Part shown: in pieces, positions 1-8,297 of the stretch
Layout: the number at the start of each line of letters is the position of its first letter
Numbering within the stretch: position 1 is the first letter of the stretch
Assembly (NCBI GenBank): GCA_021796535.1
Contig: JAKABW010000001.1
Location: 62,001-126,000, forward strand
DNA: 64,000 nucleotides
Direction: 5' to 3'
DNA from: Actinomycetes bacterium
GTDB lineage: Bacteria > Actinomycetota > Acidimicrobiia > Acidimicrobiales > Bog-793
Position numbers and translations under genes: made by a program
Notes under the pieces: generated by a model
The model's input: the letters and a program-made list of their open reading frames with translations, nothing else
Database searches by the model: none
What the model was told of the DNA's origin: nothing

Positions 1-530
1 AATCGCCCCGGGAATTGTATCGTTCTACTGAGGGCATGCCTACCTCCGTTTCTCTAGATTTCGAAAGAAAATTCCGTGCCCTTACCTCATCAAGTTCATA
101 TGTCTACGTTTTTCGGGAGCATTCCAAATTATTGTGACGCATCAAACTTACAGTGGTGATGTACTGGGGAAAGATGTCAGAAGTGTCGTAAAATAGCATA
201 AGCCTGTGATTTCAACTCACCTTGTCTGCCATATCACTTAATATGTTCCGTGTTATAAACTGCTATTTTATACTTGCGCTTGTGCATTTATTTTTTAAAT
301 ATATAATGATAATCACCGGCAACTTAAATAAAATACTTGCAAAGTCTAAAGAAAAAACTTCTGATATATATAGAACATTAGATTTATTAGTATGCCAATA
401 AATAAGTGTCTTACCAAAAAAACATTCTGCAGATATGGGTCAAGCCAAATATCGTAGCTGTGTGATACGATATCAGTGAGTGCAACGGTACTTAATGCCA
501 TGACATTTTCCGGGTAAATCGGATCAGGCG
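1..530. other. Intergenic region without a supported gene
   Basis: No convincing coding region is visible on either strand. The stretch from about 240 to 400 is clearly AT-rich (several A/T runs), unlike the coding DNA that follows, and is the likely place for the promoter of the ABC exporter. An open frame on the minus strand at 346-717 overlaps the start of the ABC ATPase antisense and has no recognisable protein features. Confidence 0.5.
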
Positions 531-1568
531 GTGCTGTATACTGACGAGATGGCCGGACAGTTTGCAAATTCGGAAAAGCATCCCCCGTATAATGCCGTAG
601 AGGTCTTGGAGCTGAAAAAGAATTACGGCGAGGTGGCTGCCGTAAAAGGCATAAACATCTCTGTTGCTCCGGGCGAAACCTTCGGCTTTCTTGGCCCGAA
701 CGGAGCGGGTAAGTCAACCACCATCAAAACTCTTTGTACCCTTGTAACTCCTTCTTCCGGCACGGCAAGAGTGGCGGGTTTTGACGTTGTCAAAGACCGT
801 ATAGAAGTACGCCGCAGAATAGGCTTGGTATTTCAGGACACCACACTGGATAATTACCTCACGGCAGAAGAAAACCTGCGATTTCACGCCGATCTATACG
901 GAGTACCCCGGCAGAATTTATCCCTCAGGTTGGAACATGTTATGCAAATGGTCAATCTCTGGGAGCGCCGTAAAAGCGAGGTCAAGACTTTCTCGGGAGG
1001 CATGAAGCGCCGCCTGGAAATAGCGAGGGGACTCCTTCACTCCCCCAAAGTATTATTTTTGGATGAGCCCACCGTGGGACTGGATCCGCAAACACGGAGC
1101 CACATCTGGGACTACATACACAATTTGCGGAAGCAGGAAGATATAACAATATTTCTTACCACCCACTATATGGACGAAGCCGAAAACTGTGACCGTATAG
1201 CGATAATCGATAACGGAACTGTTGTTGCCCTGGACACGCCGGAAGCCCTCAAAAAATCGATAGGCAAAGACAGGGTTGAGATTATGACGGACAGCAACCA
1301 AAACGCCATTTCTGTTTTGAAAGAACGCTTCGGTATAGACGCTTCGGAAAGCGAGACCTCGGTAGTATTTTATGTGCCAAACGGCGAGAGTTTCATTCCC
1401 AGGCTGTTTTCCGAGTTATCTTTGCCGATAAGATCCGTCAGAGTCGCCAGGCCGACCTTAGACGACGTATTTATGAACTATACGGGACGCACCATTCGTG
1501 ACGCGGAAGCATCCGGAACAGAAAAAATGGCGACCAACCCATGGATGCGAGCGAGAAGCAACAGGTGA
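531..1568 (+). CDS. ABC transporter ATP-binding protein, DrrA-like
   Basis: ATPase of a two-gene ABC-2 type exporter; it would drive export of a drug, lipid or polysaccharide by the membrane protein encoded next. Visible motifs are Walker A (GPNGAGKS, residues 55-62), ABC signature (SGGMK, 155-159), Walker B (VLFLDEP, 174-180) and the H-loop histidine in TTHYMDEAE (210-218). The long C-terminal part after residue about 240 matches the DrrA/NodI-like group, about 310-340 residues in total. The frame opens with GTG at 531; an ATG seven codons in (549) is an alternative start, and neither has a strong ribosome binding site. The permease begins immediately downstream, so the two genes are co-transcribed. 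The substrate cannot be read from the sequence. Confidence 0.93.
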   Translation: MLYTDEMAGQFANSEKHPPYNAVEVLELKKNYGEVAAVKGINISVAPGETFGFLGPNGAGKSTTIKTLCTLVTPSSGTARVAGFDVVKDRIEVRRRIGLVFQDTTLDNYLTAEENLRFHADLYGVPRQNLSLRLEHVMQMVNLWERRKSEVKTFSGGMKRRLEIARGLLHSPKVLFLDEPTVGLDPQTRSHIWDYIHNLRKQEDITIFLTTHYMDEAENCDRIAIIDNGTVVALDTPEALKKSIGKDRVEIMTDSNQNAISVLKERFGIDASESETSVVFYVPNGESFIPRLFSELSLPIRSVRVARPTLDDVFMNYTGRTIRDAEASGTEKMATNPWMRARSNR

Positions 1569-1573
1569 CCGAT

Positions 1574-2440
1574 ATGTACTCCGATCAACGCTTTGTCATA
1601 CCGGAAACCCGCGTGGCCGGCGGAAGATTTCGCGACGATCTGCGAGCGATCGGCGTGGTGTGGCGGAGGGAGTTGATAAGGTTTCTCCGTAACAGGATTC
1701 GGATTGTCACCGCTTTGGTGCAGCCCATTCTTTTTCTGTTTGTCCTCGGTACCGGACTTTCGCCTGTCGTCAAGACCGGCTCACACGGATTTGATTTTAA
1801 AACATTCCTTTTCCCCGGTATTTTGGGGATGACGGTTCTCTTCACGGCCATGTTTTCCGCTGTTTCGATTGTGTGGGACCGGGAATTTGGTTTTATGAGA
1901 GAAATGCTGGTGGCCCCGGTACGCCGTTCATCTCTGGTGATCGGCAAATGTGCCGGCGGTGCCACTGTTGCCACCATTCAGGGAGCCATTATTATTGTAT
2001 TGGCCGGACTGGTGGGTGTGCCTTACTCGCCGGTTTTGATCATGACACTTCTCGCTGAAATGGCCCTTACCGCCTTTGGAGTGACGGCACTGGGGGTAAC
2101 GGTGGCGGCCAGAATCAGTCAAGTCGAATCATTTCAATTTATAATGCAGCTTTTGGTATTGCCGATGTTCTTTTTGTCGGGAGCAGTTTTCCCGCTTGGA
2201 GATCTGCCGAAATGGCTGGAGGTATTGAACAGAATAGACCCTTTGACTTATGCCATCGCCCCCATGCGCAAAGCAGTCTTTGAACATATCAACATCTCCC
2301 CCTCTCTACTCAAGACGCTTACGCCGCCTATCACCTGGAACGGATGGCAAGTACCGCTAGGACTCGAGCTCGGGTTGATAGCCGGTGGAGCAGCGATATT
2401 GCTGCTTATAGCCGTCATACAGTTTTCCCGTCCGGAGTAA
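1574..2440 (+). CDS. ABC-2 type transporter permease, DrrB-like
   Basis: Integral membrane partner of the preceding ATPase. Six hydrophobic segments can be seen over about 290 residues, beginning after a cytoplasmic N-terminal stretch with the pattern WRRELIRFLRNR that is typical of DrrB/ABC-2 permeases, and the conserved region LSGAVFPLGDLPKWL before the last helices. The start is placed at ATG 1574 because AGGTGA (1563-1568, also containing the stop of the ATPase gene) lies five bases upstream. The same frame is open from ATG 1541, which would overlap the ATPase gene by 28 bases and lacks a good ribosome binding site. Function is export, substrate unknown. Confidence 0.9.
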   Translation: MYSDQRFVIPETRVAGGRFRDDLRAIGVVWRRELIRFLRNRIRIVTALVQPILFLFVLGTGLSPVVKTGSHGFDFKTFLFPGILGMTVLFTAMFSAVSIVWDREFGFMREMLVAPVRRSSLVIGKCAGGATVATIQGAIIIVLAGLVGVPYSPVLIMTLLAEMALTAFGVTALGVTVAARISQVESFQFIMQLLVLPMFFLSGAVFPLGDLPKWLEVLNRIDPLTYAIAPMRKAVFEHINISPSLLKTLTPPITWNGWQVPLGLELGLIAGGAAILLLIAVIQFSRPE

Positions 2441-3327
2441 AGACACAGAGATTATCGAATCGGCAGTCATTACCGGTTATCGCCAAAAGTACATGCCGGT
2501 CTTTTTATTTTTATACGACCCGGGAAACCGGTTTTTTGTGTGCCCTTTTTTCTCTGAATATGGCGGAAAAATCGCCGTTGAAGAAAAAGCCGCCGATACC
2601 GTTGAAATTGGCAGTCAAAGAGCCACCGGCAGCCGAGTTTGTCGGGTGCCGCGCAGCAACGGCGCCCAACAGCGTCAGCATTCCAGTTAATGCGTTGCGG
2701 TGTTGACGTCAGACAACCCATGCGATTCGTCGCCACGGCAGCGGTTTGAGGTCCGCTTACGGAGCCCCGTCGCGAAGGGAAAGACAGCGCCTAGACTTTC
2801 TGTCCGCGCAAGTAGGAGAGGGTGATCTCTTCCAAGACGACGGAGTGCATCTCCCACTCCCACGGTACGGAGGTGTCATCGGTTTTGAAGCGAACAAGCA
2901 GGTATGTCTGCGTCGCGGAGCGGTTTGTCCGGACTGCGGTGAACGCCGCGCAACCCGATCTGCCTCTGAGTCGAACCCAAAAGCAACCGTCGGCCGACAA
3001 TCAGTTCGTTGACTTCGCCTGCTATAGGACGTTTCCTTTTGGGGCAAACACAAGGGACTCCGTGACCCGCTCCGGTTCCGTCAGCACCTGTGACGACAAA
3101 CGGCCGAGACTCCATCTTCAACGACTGCGTCCACCACCGTCGCCATGAAGTCATGGCGCCCATTTTTGTTTGCCCGCCCTGGATTACCCGGGTATAATGC
3201 CTACATGCATATCCGGAGGTTGCCAAGATTGTCACCGGGGTGGGAGCTCGGATGCTTGGGGGTGACCTATGCTGGTCCGTCAGCGGCATACCGCCGTCGG
3301 ACACCAGCGGCGTTGGAGCACTAGCCG
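2441..3327. other. GC-rich stretch without an intact gene
   Basis: About 890 bases between the ABC exporter and the acetyltransferase. From about 2700 onward the base composition is visibly more GC-rich than the flanking exporter and hopanoid genes. Open frames exist on both strands but are short and mutually overlapping, with no recognisable domain. A possible decayed minus-strand gene is listed separately. No tRNA, repeat array or insertion-sequence end was seen. Confidence 0.45.
2799..3157 (-). pseudogene. Possible decayed gene remnant, family unknown
   Basis: On the minus strand, protein-like text appears in pieces. One frame reads from about 3157 (MATVVDAVVEDG). Another frame continues with VLTEPERVTESLVFAPKG. 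After in-frame stops it becomes open again and ends with SVVLEEITLSYLRGQKV just before a stop near 2799. The pieces look more like a coding sequence broken by stops and a frame change than like random sequence, but no family was recognised. Overlapping frames in the other phases are similar in length, so this could be chance in GC-rich DNA. Confidence 0.2.
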
Positions 3328-3897
3328 ATGCGCAACGAACGGCGTCTACACAGCAAAACGCCTGAATCCAGAGCTTTTGCCGAGCGCGTGCAGATTGTCA
3401 TGAGTTTGACCGCGCGCCTTAACCTGCTACCCTTCGATAACCTTAGCGCAAGGAAGGCGTTATTCAGTGAAATTTTCGGTCAGCCCATTCCCGACTCGTT
3501 GTCGATCCTGCCGCCCTTCTACTGCGATTACGGTCTCGGGGCCACCTTCGGCGATCGGGTATTCATCAACCAGGGTTGCTTTTTTCTTGACTTTGGCGGC
3601 ATCACGATCGGCGATCGGGTTCTGATTGGTCCCCGCGTAACGCTCAGTACCGCCGGACACCCCGTCGAGCTCGATGAGCGCTATGACTTTATCACTTATG
3701 CCCCGATCGTGATTGAAGACGAAGTCTGGATCGGCGCCGCCGCCACGATCACACCCGGAGTGACCATCGGGCGCGGTTCAGTTGTCGGGGCGGGTGCCAC
3801 AGTCGCAAAAGACGTACCGCCGATGAGTGTTGTCACGGGGACGAGCGTGGTGGAACGGAGACGCCTGAAGCCGGCTTCCGGCAAAGGTGCGGACTGA
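3328..3897 (+). CDS. Hexapeptide-repeat acyltransferase, maltose O-acetyltransferase family
   Basis: Predicted acetyl-CoA-dependent O-acetyltransferase of the left-handed beta-helix family (MaaA/LacA/NodL group). The 189 residues have the usual order: an N-terminal helical segment (residues about 15-60, RKALFSEIFG), then hexapeptide repeats (IGDRVLIGP, IEDEVWIGAAATITPGVTIG, VVGAGATVAKDVPP). The conserved TAGHP contains the expected catalytic histidine. The acceptor is probably a sugar but cannot be named. The gene stands alone. Its GC-rich composition and codon use differ from the neighbouring ABC exporter and hopanoid genes, which suggests acquisition by transfer. The start ATG at 3328 has no obvious ribosome binding site; ATG at 3400 is too deep in the conserved fold. 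Confidence 0.88.
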   Translation: MRNERRLHSKTPESRAFAERVQIVMSLTARLNLLPFDNLSARKALFSEIFGQPIPDSLSILPPFYCDYGLGATFGDRVFINQGCFFLDFGGITIGDRVLIGPRVTLSTAGHPVELDERYDFITYAPIVIEDEVWIGAAATITPGVTIGRGSVVGAGATVAKDVPPMSVVTGTSVVERRRLKPASGKGAD

Positions 3898-4156
3898 GTC
3901 GCATCGGGGAATGGGTGGGCCCGACATTCAGAGCGTAATCCGTCGACACGGAAGGATCAATGCGAGGGATGACAATATTGTTCGCTAACCAGTATCGAAT
4001 CCGTGATGTCGAAGGGGAGAAAAAAACAGGGCTCTGTGCCAATCGGCGCACTTGACAAGGCGATGGAGACCCACGCTTCTGTATTCCCAGAAGGGCAAAG
4101 GTGCCCCGTCTTGCCCCATATGTACGGTGCCCGTGGTTAGGGTAAGATTTGTGGAG

Positions 4157-4230
4157 TGGAGCTGACGGGATTCGAACCCGTGACCTCTTGGTTGCAAACC
4201 AAGCGCTCTAACCAGCTGAGCTACAGCCCC
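4157..4230 (-). tRNA. tRNA-Ala (anticodon TGC)
   Basis: Read on the minus strand from 4230, the sequence folds into a standard cloverleaf: acceptor GGGGCTG paired with CAGCTCC, D arm with GCTC/GAGC, anticodon stem CTTGG/CCAAG around loop TTTGCAA, and T arm CGGGT TCGAATC CCG. The acceptor contains the G3-U70 wobble pair that identifies alanine tRNA. Discriminator is A73 and CCA is not encoded. It lies downstream of hpnH on the same strand. Confidence 0.97.
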
Positions 4231-4281
4231 ATGAATGGGCCTTCTTCTATAACGTCAAAATTTATCATGACTTCAGCGGAT

Positions 4282-4335
4282 CTTACCTGGTTTAAGTGAT
4301 TAATTCAGAAATAGTTTTCACTTAAACCAGGTAAG
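4282..4335. terminator. 18-bp perfect inverted repeat downstream of hpnH
   Basis: The arms 4282-4299 and 4318-4335 are exact reverse complements (left arm CTTACCTGGTTTAAGTGA) with an 18-base spacer. The repeat lies 33 bases after the hpnH stop and upstream of tRNA-Ala, so it most likely ends or stabilises the hopanoid operon transcript. There is no run of T after the stem on the minus strand, so it is not a textbook intrinsic terminator. Confidence 0.5.
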
Positions 4336-4368
4336 AATAGCCGGGAATACCATTGAGACGCCGGATTG

Positions 4369-5376
4369 TCAGTGCGTACCCAAAGCTGCTCTCATTGATT
4401 CTTTCAAAGACTTTGCCGTTGCCAATACGGCCGTGGGTTCATATCCACAGTGAGCCATGCAGTTACTGCATCTCGGATCTTTGCCCCGCCCGTACTTACT
4501 CCATTCGGTTGTTTCCAACAGTTCTTTGTACGTTTTTACGTACCCGTCCGACAAAAGATAGCAAGGCTTTTGCCAGCCGAATACGGAGTAACTGGGTATT
4601 CCCCAAGCTGTGCATTCGTAATTTTGTTTTCCTTCCAAAAAGTCGAGGAAAAGAGGAGTGTGGTTAAGACGCCACTTTTTCCTGTGACCTTCGGAGAATG
4701 CTTCTTTGAATAATTCTTGCGCCTGTTGTACACCCAAAAAGTGTTCCTGATCCGGAGCTTTTACGTAAGCATACGCCGGAGAGATCATCATGGCGTCAAC
4801 TTTCATGTCGTCATTTAAGAAATTAAGCACATCCCTGATCGTTTTCGGTGAGTCTGTATTGAAGAAAGTGGAGTTTGTCGTGACGCGGAACCCCTTACTT
4901 TTGGCATCTTTGATGGCTTCGATGGCTTCGTCAAAGACACCCTTGCGGTTTACCGCTTCGTCGTGCCGTTCCTTCAAACCATCCAAGTGAATTACCCAGG
5001 AAAAGTAAGGACTTGGCTTAAAGTTGTCGATCTTTCTCCTGAGCAAAACGGCATTTGTGCACAGGTAAACAACTTTTTTGCGCTTGATCAATCCTTCGAC
5101 AATTTCTTTAATTTGAGGGTGCAGCAAAGGCTCCCCGCCGGCAATGGAAACCATGGGAGCTCCCGATTCCTCTATGGCAGCAAAGGCTTCTTCGGGAGTA
5201 AGTCTTTGCCTCAGTATCTCCGTTGGGTACTGAATTTTACCGCATCCCGGACAAGCCAGGTTGCAGGCAAATAAGGGCTCTAACTCGACAATGAGGGGAT
5301 ATTTTTCAACTTTTTTAAATTTATTTTTTGCCAGATAAGCAGCTACCCGTAAGTTTTGGCGAAGTGGTATGGACAT
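4369..5376 (-). CDS. hpnH: Adenosyl-hopene transferase HpnH (radical SAM)
   Basis: Radical SAM enzyme that adds a 5'-deoxyadenosyl group to diploptene to give adenosylhopane, the first step in C35 hopanoid side-chain formation. The cluster-binding motif is C-x3-C-x2-C (Cys38, Cys42, Cys45 in FACNLACPGC), followed by the GGEPLLHP motif at about residues 79-86. A Cys-rich C-terminal segment (CSNCMAHCGYEP) matches the HpnH family, as does the length of 335 residues. It is the last gene of the hopanoid operon, 15 bases after hpnG, whose product acts on the HpnH product. The start ATG has a GGAGG-type ribosome binding site just upstream. Confidence 0.96.
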   Translation of the reverse strand: MSIPLRQNLRVAAYLAKNKFKKVEKYPLIVELEPLFACNLACPGCGKIQYPTEILRQRLTPEEAFAAIEESGAPMVSIAGGEPLLHPQIKEIVEGLIKRKKVVYLCTNAVLLRRKIDNFKPSPYFSWVIHLDGLKERHDEAVNRKGVFDEAIEAIKDAKSKGFRVTTNSTFFNTDSPKTIRDVLNFLNDDMKVDAMMISPAYAYVKAPDQEHFLGVQQAQELFKEAFSEGHRKKWRLNHTPLFLDFLEGKQNYECTAWGIPSYSVFGWQKPCYLLSDGYVKTYKELLETTEWSKYGRGKDPRCSNCMAHCGYEPTAVLATAKSLKESMRAALGTH

Positions 5377-5391
5377 GTCGTCGACCTCCTG

Positions 5392-6168
5392 TTATGCGGA
5401 GAATATCCCCGGTATTTGATGTGAATTTTTTATTGATTTTATAAGTTGTGCCATGTTTTTCATTTGGCGAAAAGCGGTTCTAAAGTTTGTCAAAGTTGAG
5501 AAAGAAAAAATTTCATTGCTCGGCGTATCAAGTATTATACGAACTACCTGCAATGTTTTTACATGACTCATAAGGATATCTGCCAGCCAAAATGATTCCA
5601 TTTCTACCGCATATATCTGATCCGAGTCTGCATTTTTTCTTGCCTCACCGGCAATAATTATTTCCGAACAGCCTATGGGTGAGTTATGTAATCTATATGG
5701 TGCAGGCATTTGCTGCTTTTCTTTCAGGTAGAAATTTTGCAACAAACAATAGAATACATTGCTCTTCGGAATCGTAAGTTGATTTTCTATGGAGTCATCT
5801 ATATGTCCGTTTTCTTTTATTTTGAATATTTTGTTGGCTACTACTACGTCTCCCGGGCGCAAACGGCTGCTGCAAGCACCGGCAATTCCAATTACGACAA
5901 GGTTGGTATTTTTGGATACGGTTTTGGAATAGGCTTTGGCAAAAGAGGCGGCTTTACTTTTTCCCATCCCCGTTTTTCTGACGGGCAACCCTGCTTTTTT
6001 TGCAGCCATGGCTTCTATTGACAGCGGGGTAAGAAATTCCAACTCTTCCGATTGCATCGCAGCGAGGTAAGATGCCAATTCGGATTCGGTGGGAATGGCA
6101 TCGTTGCCTGCTGCCATTTGATCGTTATCTTTTTTTATCAGCCGGTCGTCTCTCATGTCTTTTTTCAC
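5392..6168 (-). CDS. hpnG: Hopanoid-associated nucleosidase/phosphorylase HpnG
   Basis: Purine nucleoside phosphorylase-fold protein that removes adenine from adenosylhopane to give ribosylhopane. Features are the glycine-rich VVIGIAGACSSRLRPGDVVV (about residues 91-110) and the family motif AVEMES (about 187-192), which binds the ribose. About 30 residues at the N terminus (Lys/Asp-rich) precede the conserved fold and may be an extension or a start placed too early; an ATG follows at residue 18. The gene overlaps the shc stop by four bases (ATGA-type), showing translational coupling, and is followed by hpnH. The C-terminal half is less conserved than is usual for nucleoside phosphorylases, so the specific call rests partly on context. 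Confidence 0.88.
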   Translation of the reverse strand: MKKDMRDDRLIKKDNDQMAAGNDAIPTESELASYLAAMQSEELEFLTPLSIEAMAAKKAGLPVRKTGMGKSKAASFAKAYSKTVSKNTNLVVIGIAGACSSRLRPGDVVVANKIFKIKENGHIDDSIENQLTIPKSNVFYCLLQNFYLKEKQQMPAPYRLHNSPIGCSEIIIAGEARKNADSDQIYAVEMESFWLADILMSHVKTLQVVRIILDTPSNEIFSFSTLTNFRTAFRQMKNMAQLIKSIKNSHQIPGIFSA

Positions 6169-8264
6169 CCGGTGACGGAGTCTTTCTCTGGGAGCCCCTT
6201 GCCTGTTGCGTCGGGACTGTTGTTCTGAGGGCGGTTATGACGACTGTTTGCCGTCGCTCCATCTGTCAGGGGAGGGGTGATATCTGCAGAGTCACACCAC
6301 CTACCCAATGCCGACACAGGGAAGATAAGTCTGTATAAGTGGTAATTGATATAAAAATCTCCCGGAAAACCGGTTCCCGTATAATACGGTTCGTCCCATG
6401 TGCCGTTTTCCAGTTGCGTGTCCTTAAGATACTGTATGCCGTGTTTTGCCGCTTCGCTGAAATGTTCTCCGGCGGCTATTAAAGCTATTAAAGCCCAGGC
6501 AGTTTGGGAGGGCGTGGAGTGGCCTCTGCCGGAAAAAGTCTTATCGGCGTAAGACCTGATGTCTTCACCCCAGCCGCCGTCGTCATTTTGGTGCTCTTTG
6601 AGATAGGCAACGGCTTTTTGTATGGGTTCTTCCTTCGGTGACATCCCCGATTCCACCAGAGCCAGAATCGCGGCGTTGACGCCGTAAATATAGTTGACCC
6701 CCCATCTGCCGTAGAAAGACCCGTCTGCTTCCTGGTTGGCGATAATCCAGTTGACGCCGCGCTGTATGGAGGTAATGTCGGCGGTTTTTTCGTTGGAAAG
6801 CATCTCCACCATATGTGCCGTCACATCGACGGACGGCGGATCGATGACGGCTCCGAAATCGCAAAAAGGCAGTTGATACAAAATATCCTTTTGATTGTCG
6901 GCATCAAAGGCTCCCCAAGCTCCGTCTTCCGAGCATAGGCCGTGTGACCAGGCAATGCCTCTCTTGACGGCGTTTTCCAAACGGGTCTGTTCTGTGGCCG
7001 TGGGCATCATGACTCTGCGCAAGGAAATTATAACCTCTGCCGTATCGTCAACATCAGGGTAGTTATCGTTTTCAAATTCGAATGCCCAGCCTCCGGGAGG
7101 GATATGCCCCCTTCTGACAGACCAGTCTCCTCTGGTCGTGACCTCGTGTTGCAAGAGCCAGGAAGCGGCTTTTTGAAGTTGCGGATGCTCTCCCGCCACC
7201 CCGGCATCGGTCAAAGCAATGATGCTGAGAGCCGTATCCCATATGGGAGACTGGCAGGCTTCCATACGTCGGAAATCGCCGTCGTGGATGGTAAATCCGT
7301 CCAAACCCGTAAAAGCCTTGGAAATAATCGGGTGATTCAGGGGATAGCCTCTGAGCTTTAGAGCCATCACGGAATAAACCCAAGGAGGCTGAATGCCTCC
7401 CCAGCCACCGTCGGCTTCCTGCCTCCGAATGATCCAGCGCTCGGCTTTTCTCAGAGCGAATTCCCTGACGGTTTTGCGCCATAAAGGTTTGCGCGTATGC
7501 TTTTCCAGACGCCTTAGCATCACATCCAACAGTGCAAAACGCTCCGTCCATGTTTTCAGTCCCGTTTTTGGGCCGGGCGGCATTATGTGCGTCCGTATTT
7601 CTTCTATGTCAATTCCTATGGGCTTTAGCGGGCGGTAGGCGCTTACTACCGATAAGGCCACTATTGTCTGTCTGGCCCAGCACCCGAAATCGTATATGCT
7701 GAGCGGCATAAAAGAAGGTATGAGCATGATTTCCACCGGCAAAGTGGGAAGGTCGTCCCAGCTCCATAAGCCAAACAAAGAGAGCCATATTTGTGTGAAG
7801 ACTCGGGCATTTTCCAACCCGCCTTGTTCGGTAATCCACTCGGCGGCTTTTTGCATGTGGGGTTCTTCTATGGTGTCGCCGGCGATCTTCAAAGCAACAT
7901 AGGCCTCTACCGTGGTGGAAAGATCACCGGGTCCACCGTAATAATTGGCCCAAGTGCCGTCTTCTCTTTGCATTTTCCGGATCCATAATGCCGTGGCGGC
8001 CAAGTCATCTCGGTTTATCATGTCGAGGTAGGTGCGCAGAAAAATATCTTCGGCCTCTATGGTGACGTTTGTTTCCAATTCTCCTTTCCAATATCCGGTG
8101 GGAGATTGCAAAGACATCAAGTGTTGCCGGGCTTTTATCAGAGTGTCTTGGATTTCCAGAAGTTCTTTTTGTGAAAACAGGGCGTCCACTTCCGAGCCTT
8201 TACCGACGGTGTCGTAAGACTCGAAATTGTCTATAACTTTTTTTTCAGTCATTGTGTTTCCCAT
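6165..8264 (-). CDS. shc: Squalene-hopene cyclase
   Basis: Cyclises squalene to hopene and diplopterol, the committed step of hopanoid synthesis, at the cytoplasmic membrane. The protonating DxDD motif is DVDD at residues 404-407. Many QW-type repeats are visible, for example QSPTGYW (about 53-59), QREDGTW (99-105), RQEADGGWG (281-289), NQEADGSF and TQLENGTWDE. The length of 699 residues is slightly above the usual 630-660 because of a C-terminal tail of about 40 polar residues that does not look conserved. The gene sits between polyprenyl synthase and hpnG, with a four-base overlap with hpnG. In the hpn naming it is hpnF. Confidence 0.98.
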   Translation of the reverse strand: MGNTMTEKKVIDNFESYDTVGKGSEVDALFSQKELLEIQDTLIKARQHLMSLQSPTGYWKGELETNVTIEAEDIFLRTYLDMINRDDLAATALWIRKMQREDGTWANYYGGPGDLSTTVEAYVALKIAGDTIEEPHMQKAAEWITEQGGLENARVFTQIWLSLFGLWSWDDLPTLPVEIMLIPSFMPLSIYDFGCWARQTIVALSVVSAYRPLKPIGIDIEEIRTHIMPPGPKTGLKTWTERFALLDVMLRRLEKHTRKPLWRKTVREFALRKAERWIIRRQEADGGWGGIQPPWVYSVMALKLRGYPLNHPIISKAFTGLDGFTIHDGDFRRMEACQSPIWDTALSIIALTDAGVAGEHPQLQKAASWLLQHEVTTRGDWSVRRGHIPPGGWAFEFENDNYPDVDDTAEVIISLRRVMMPTATEQTRLENAVKRGIAWSHGLCSEDGAWGAFDADNQKDILYQLPFCDFGAVIDPPSVDVTAHMVEMLSNEKTADITSIQRGVNWIIANQEADGSFYGRWGVNYIYGVNAAILALVESGMSPKEEPIQKAVAYLKEHQNDDGGWGEDIRSYADKTFSGRGHSTPSQTAWALIALIAAGEHFSEAAKHGIQYLKDTQLENGTWDEPYYTGTGFPGDFYINYHLYRLIFPVSALGRWCDSADITPPLTDGATANSRHNRPQNNSPDATGKGLPEKDSVTG

Positions 8265-8297
8265 ATAGCCTTCTTTGCATCATGAGCTGAAACGTTT

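Noticed and set aside
346-717. Minus-strand open frame of 123 codons at the left end
   Set aside because: It overlaps the DrrA-like ATPase gene antisense, has no ribosome binding site or recognisable protein features and is rich in Arg/Pro as expected for a shadow frame.
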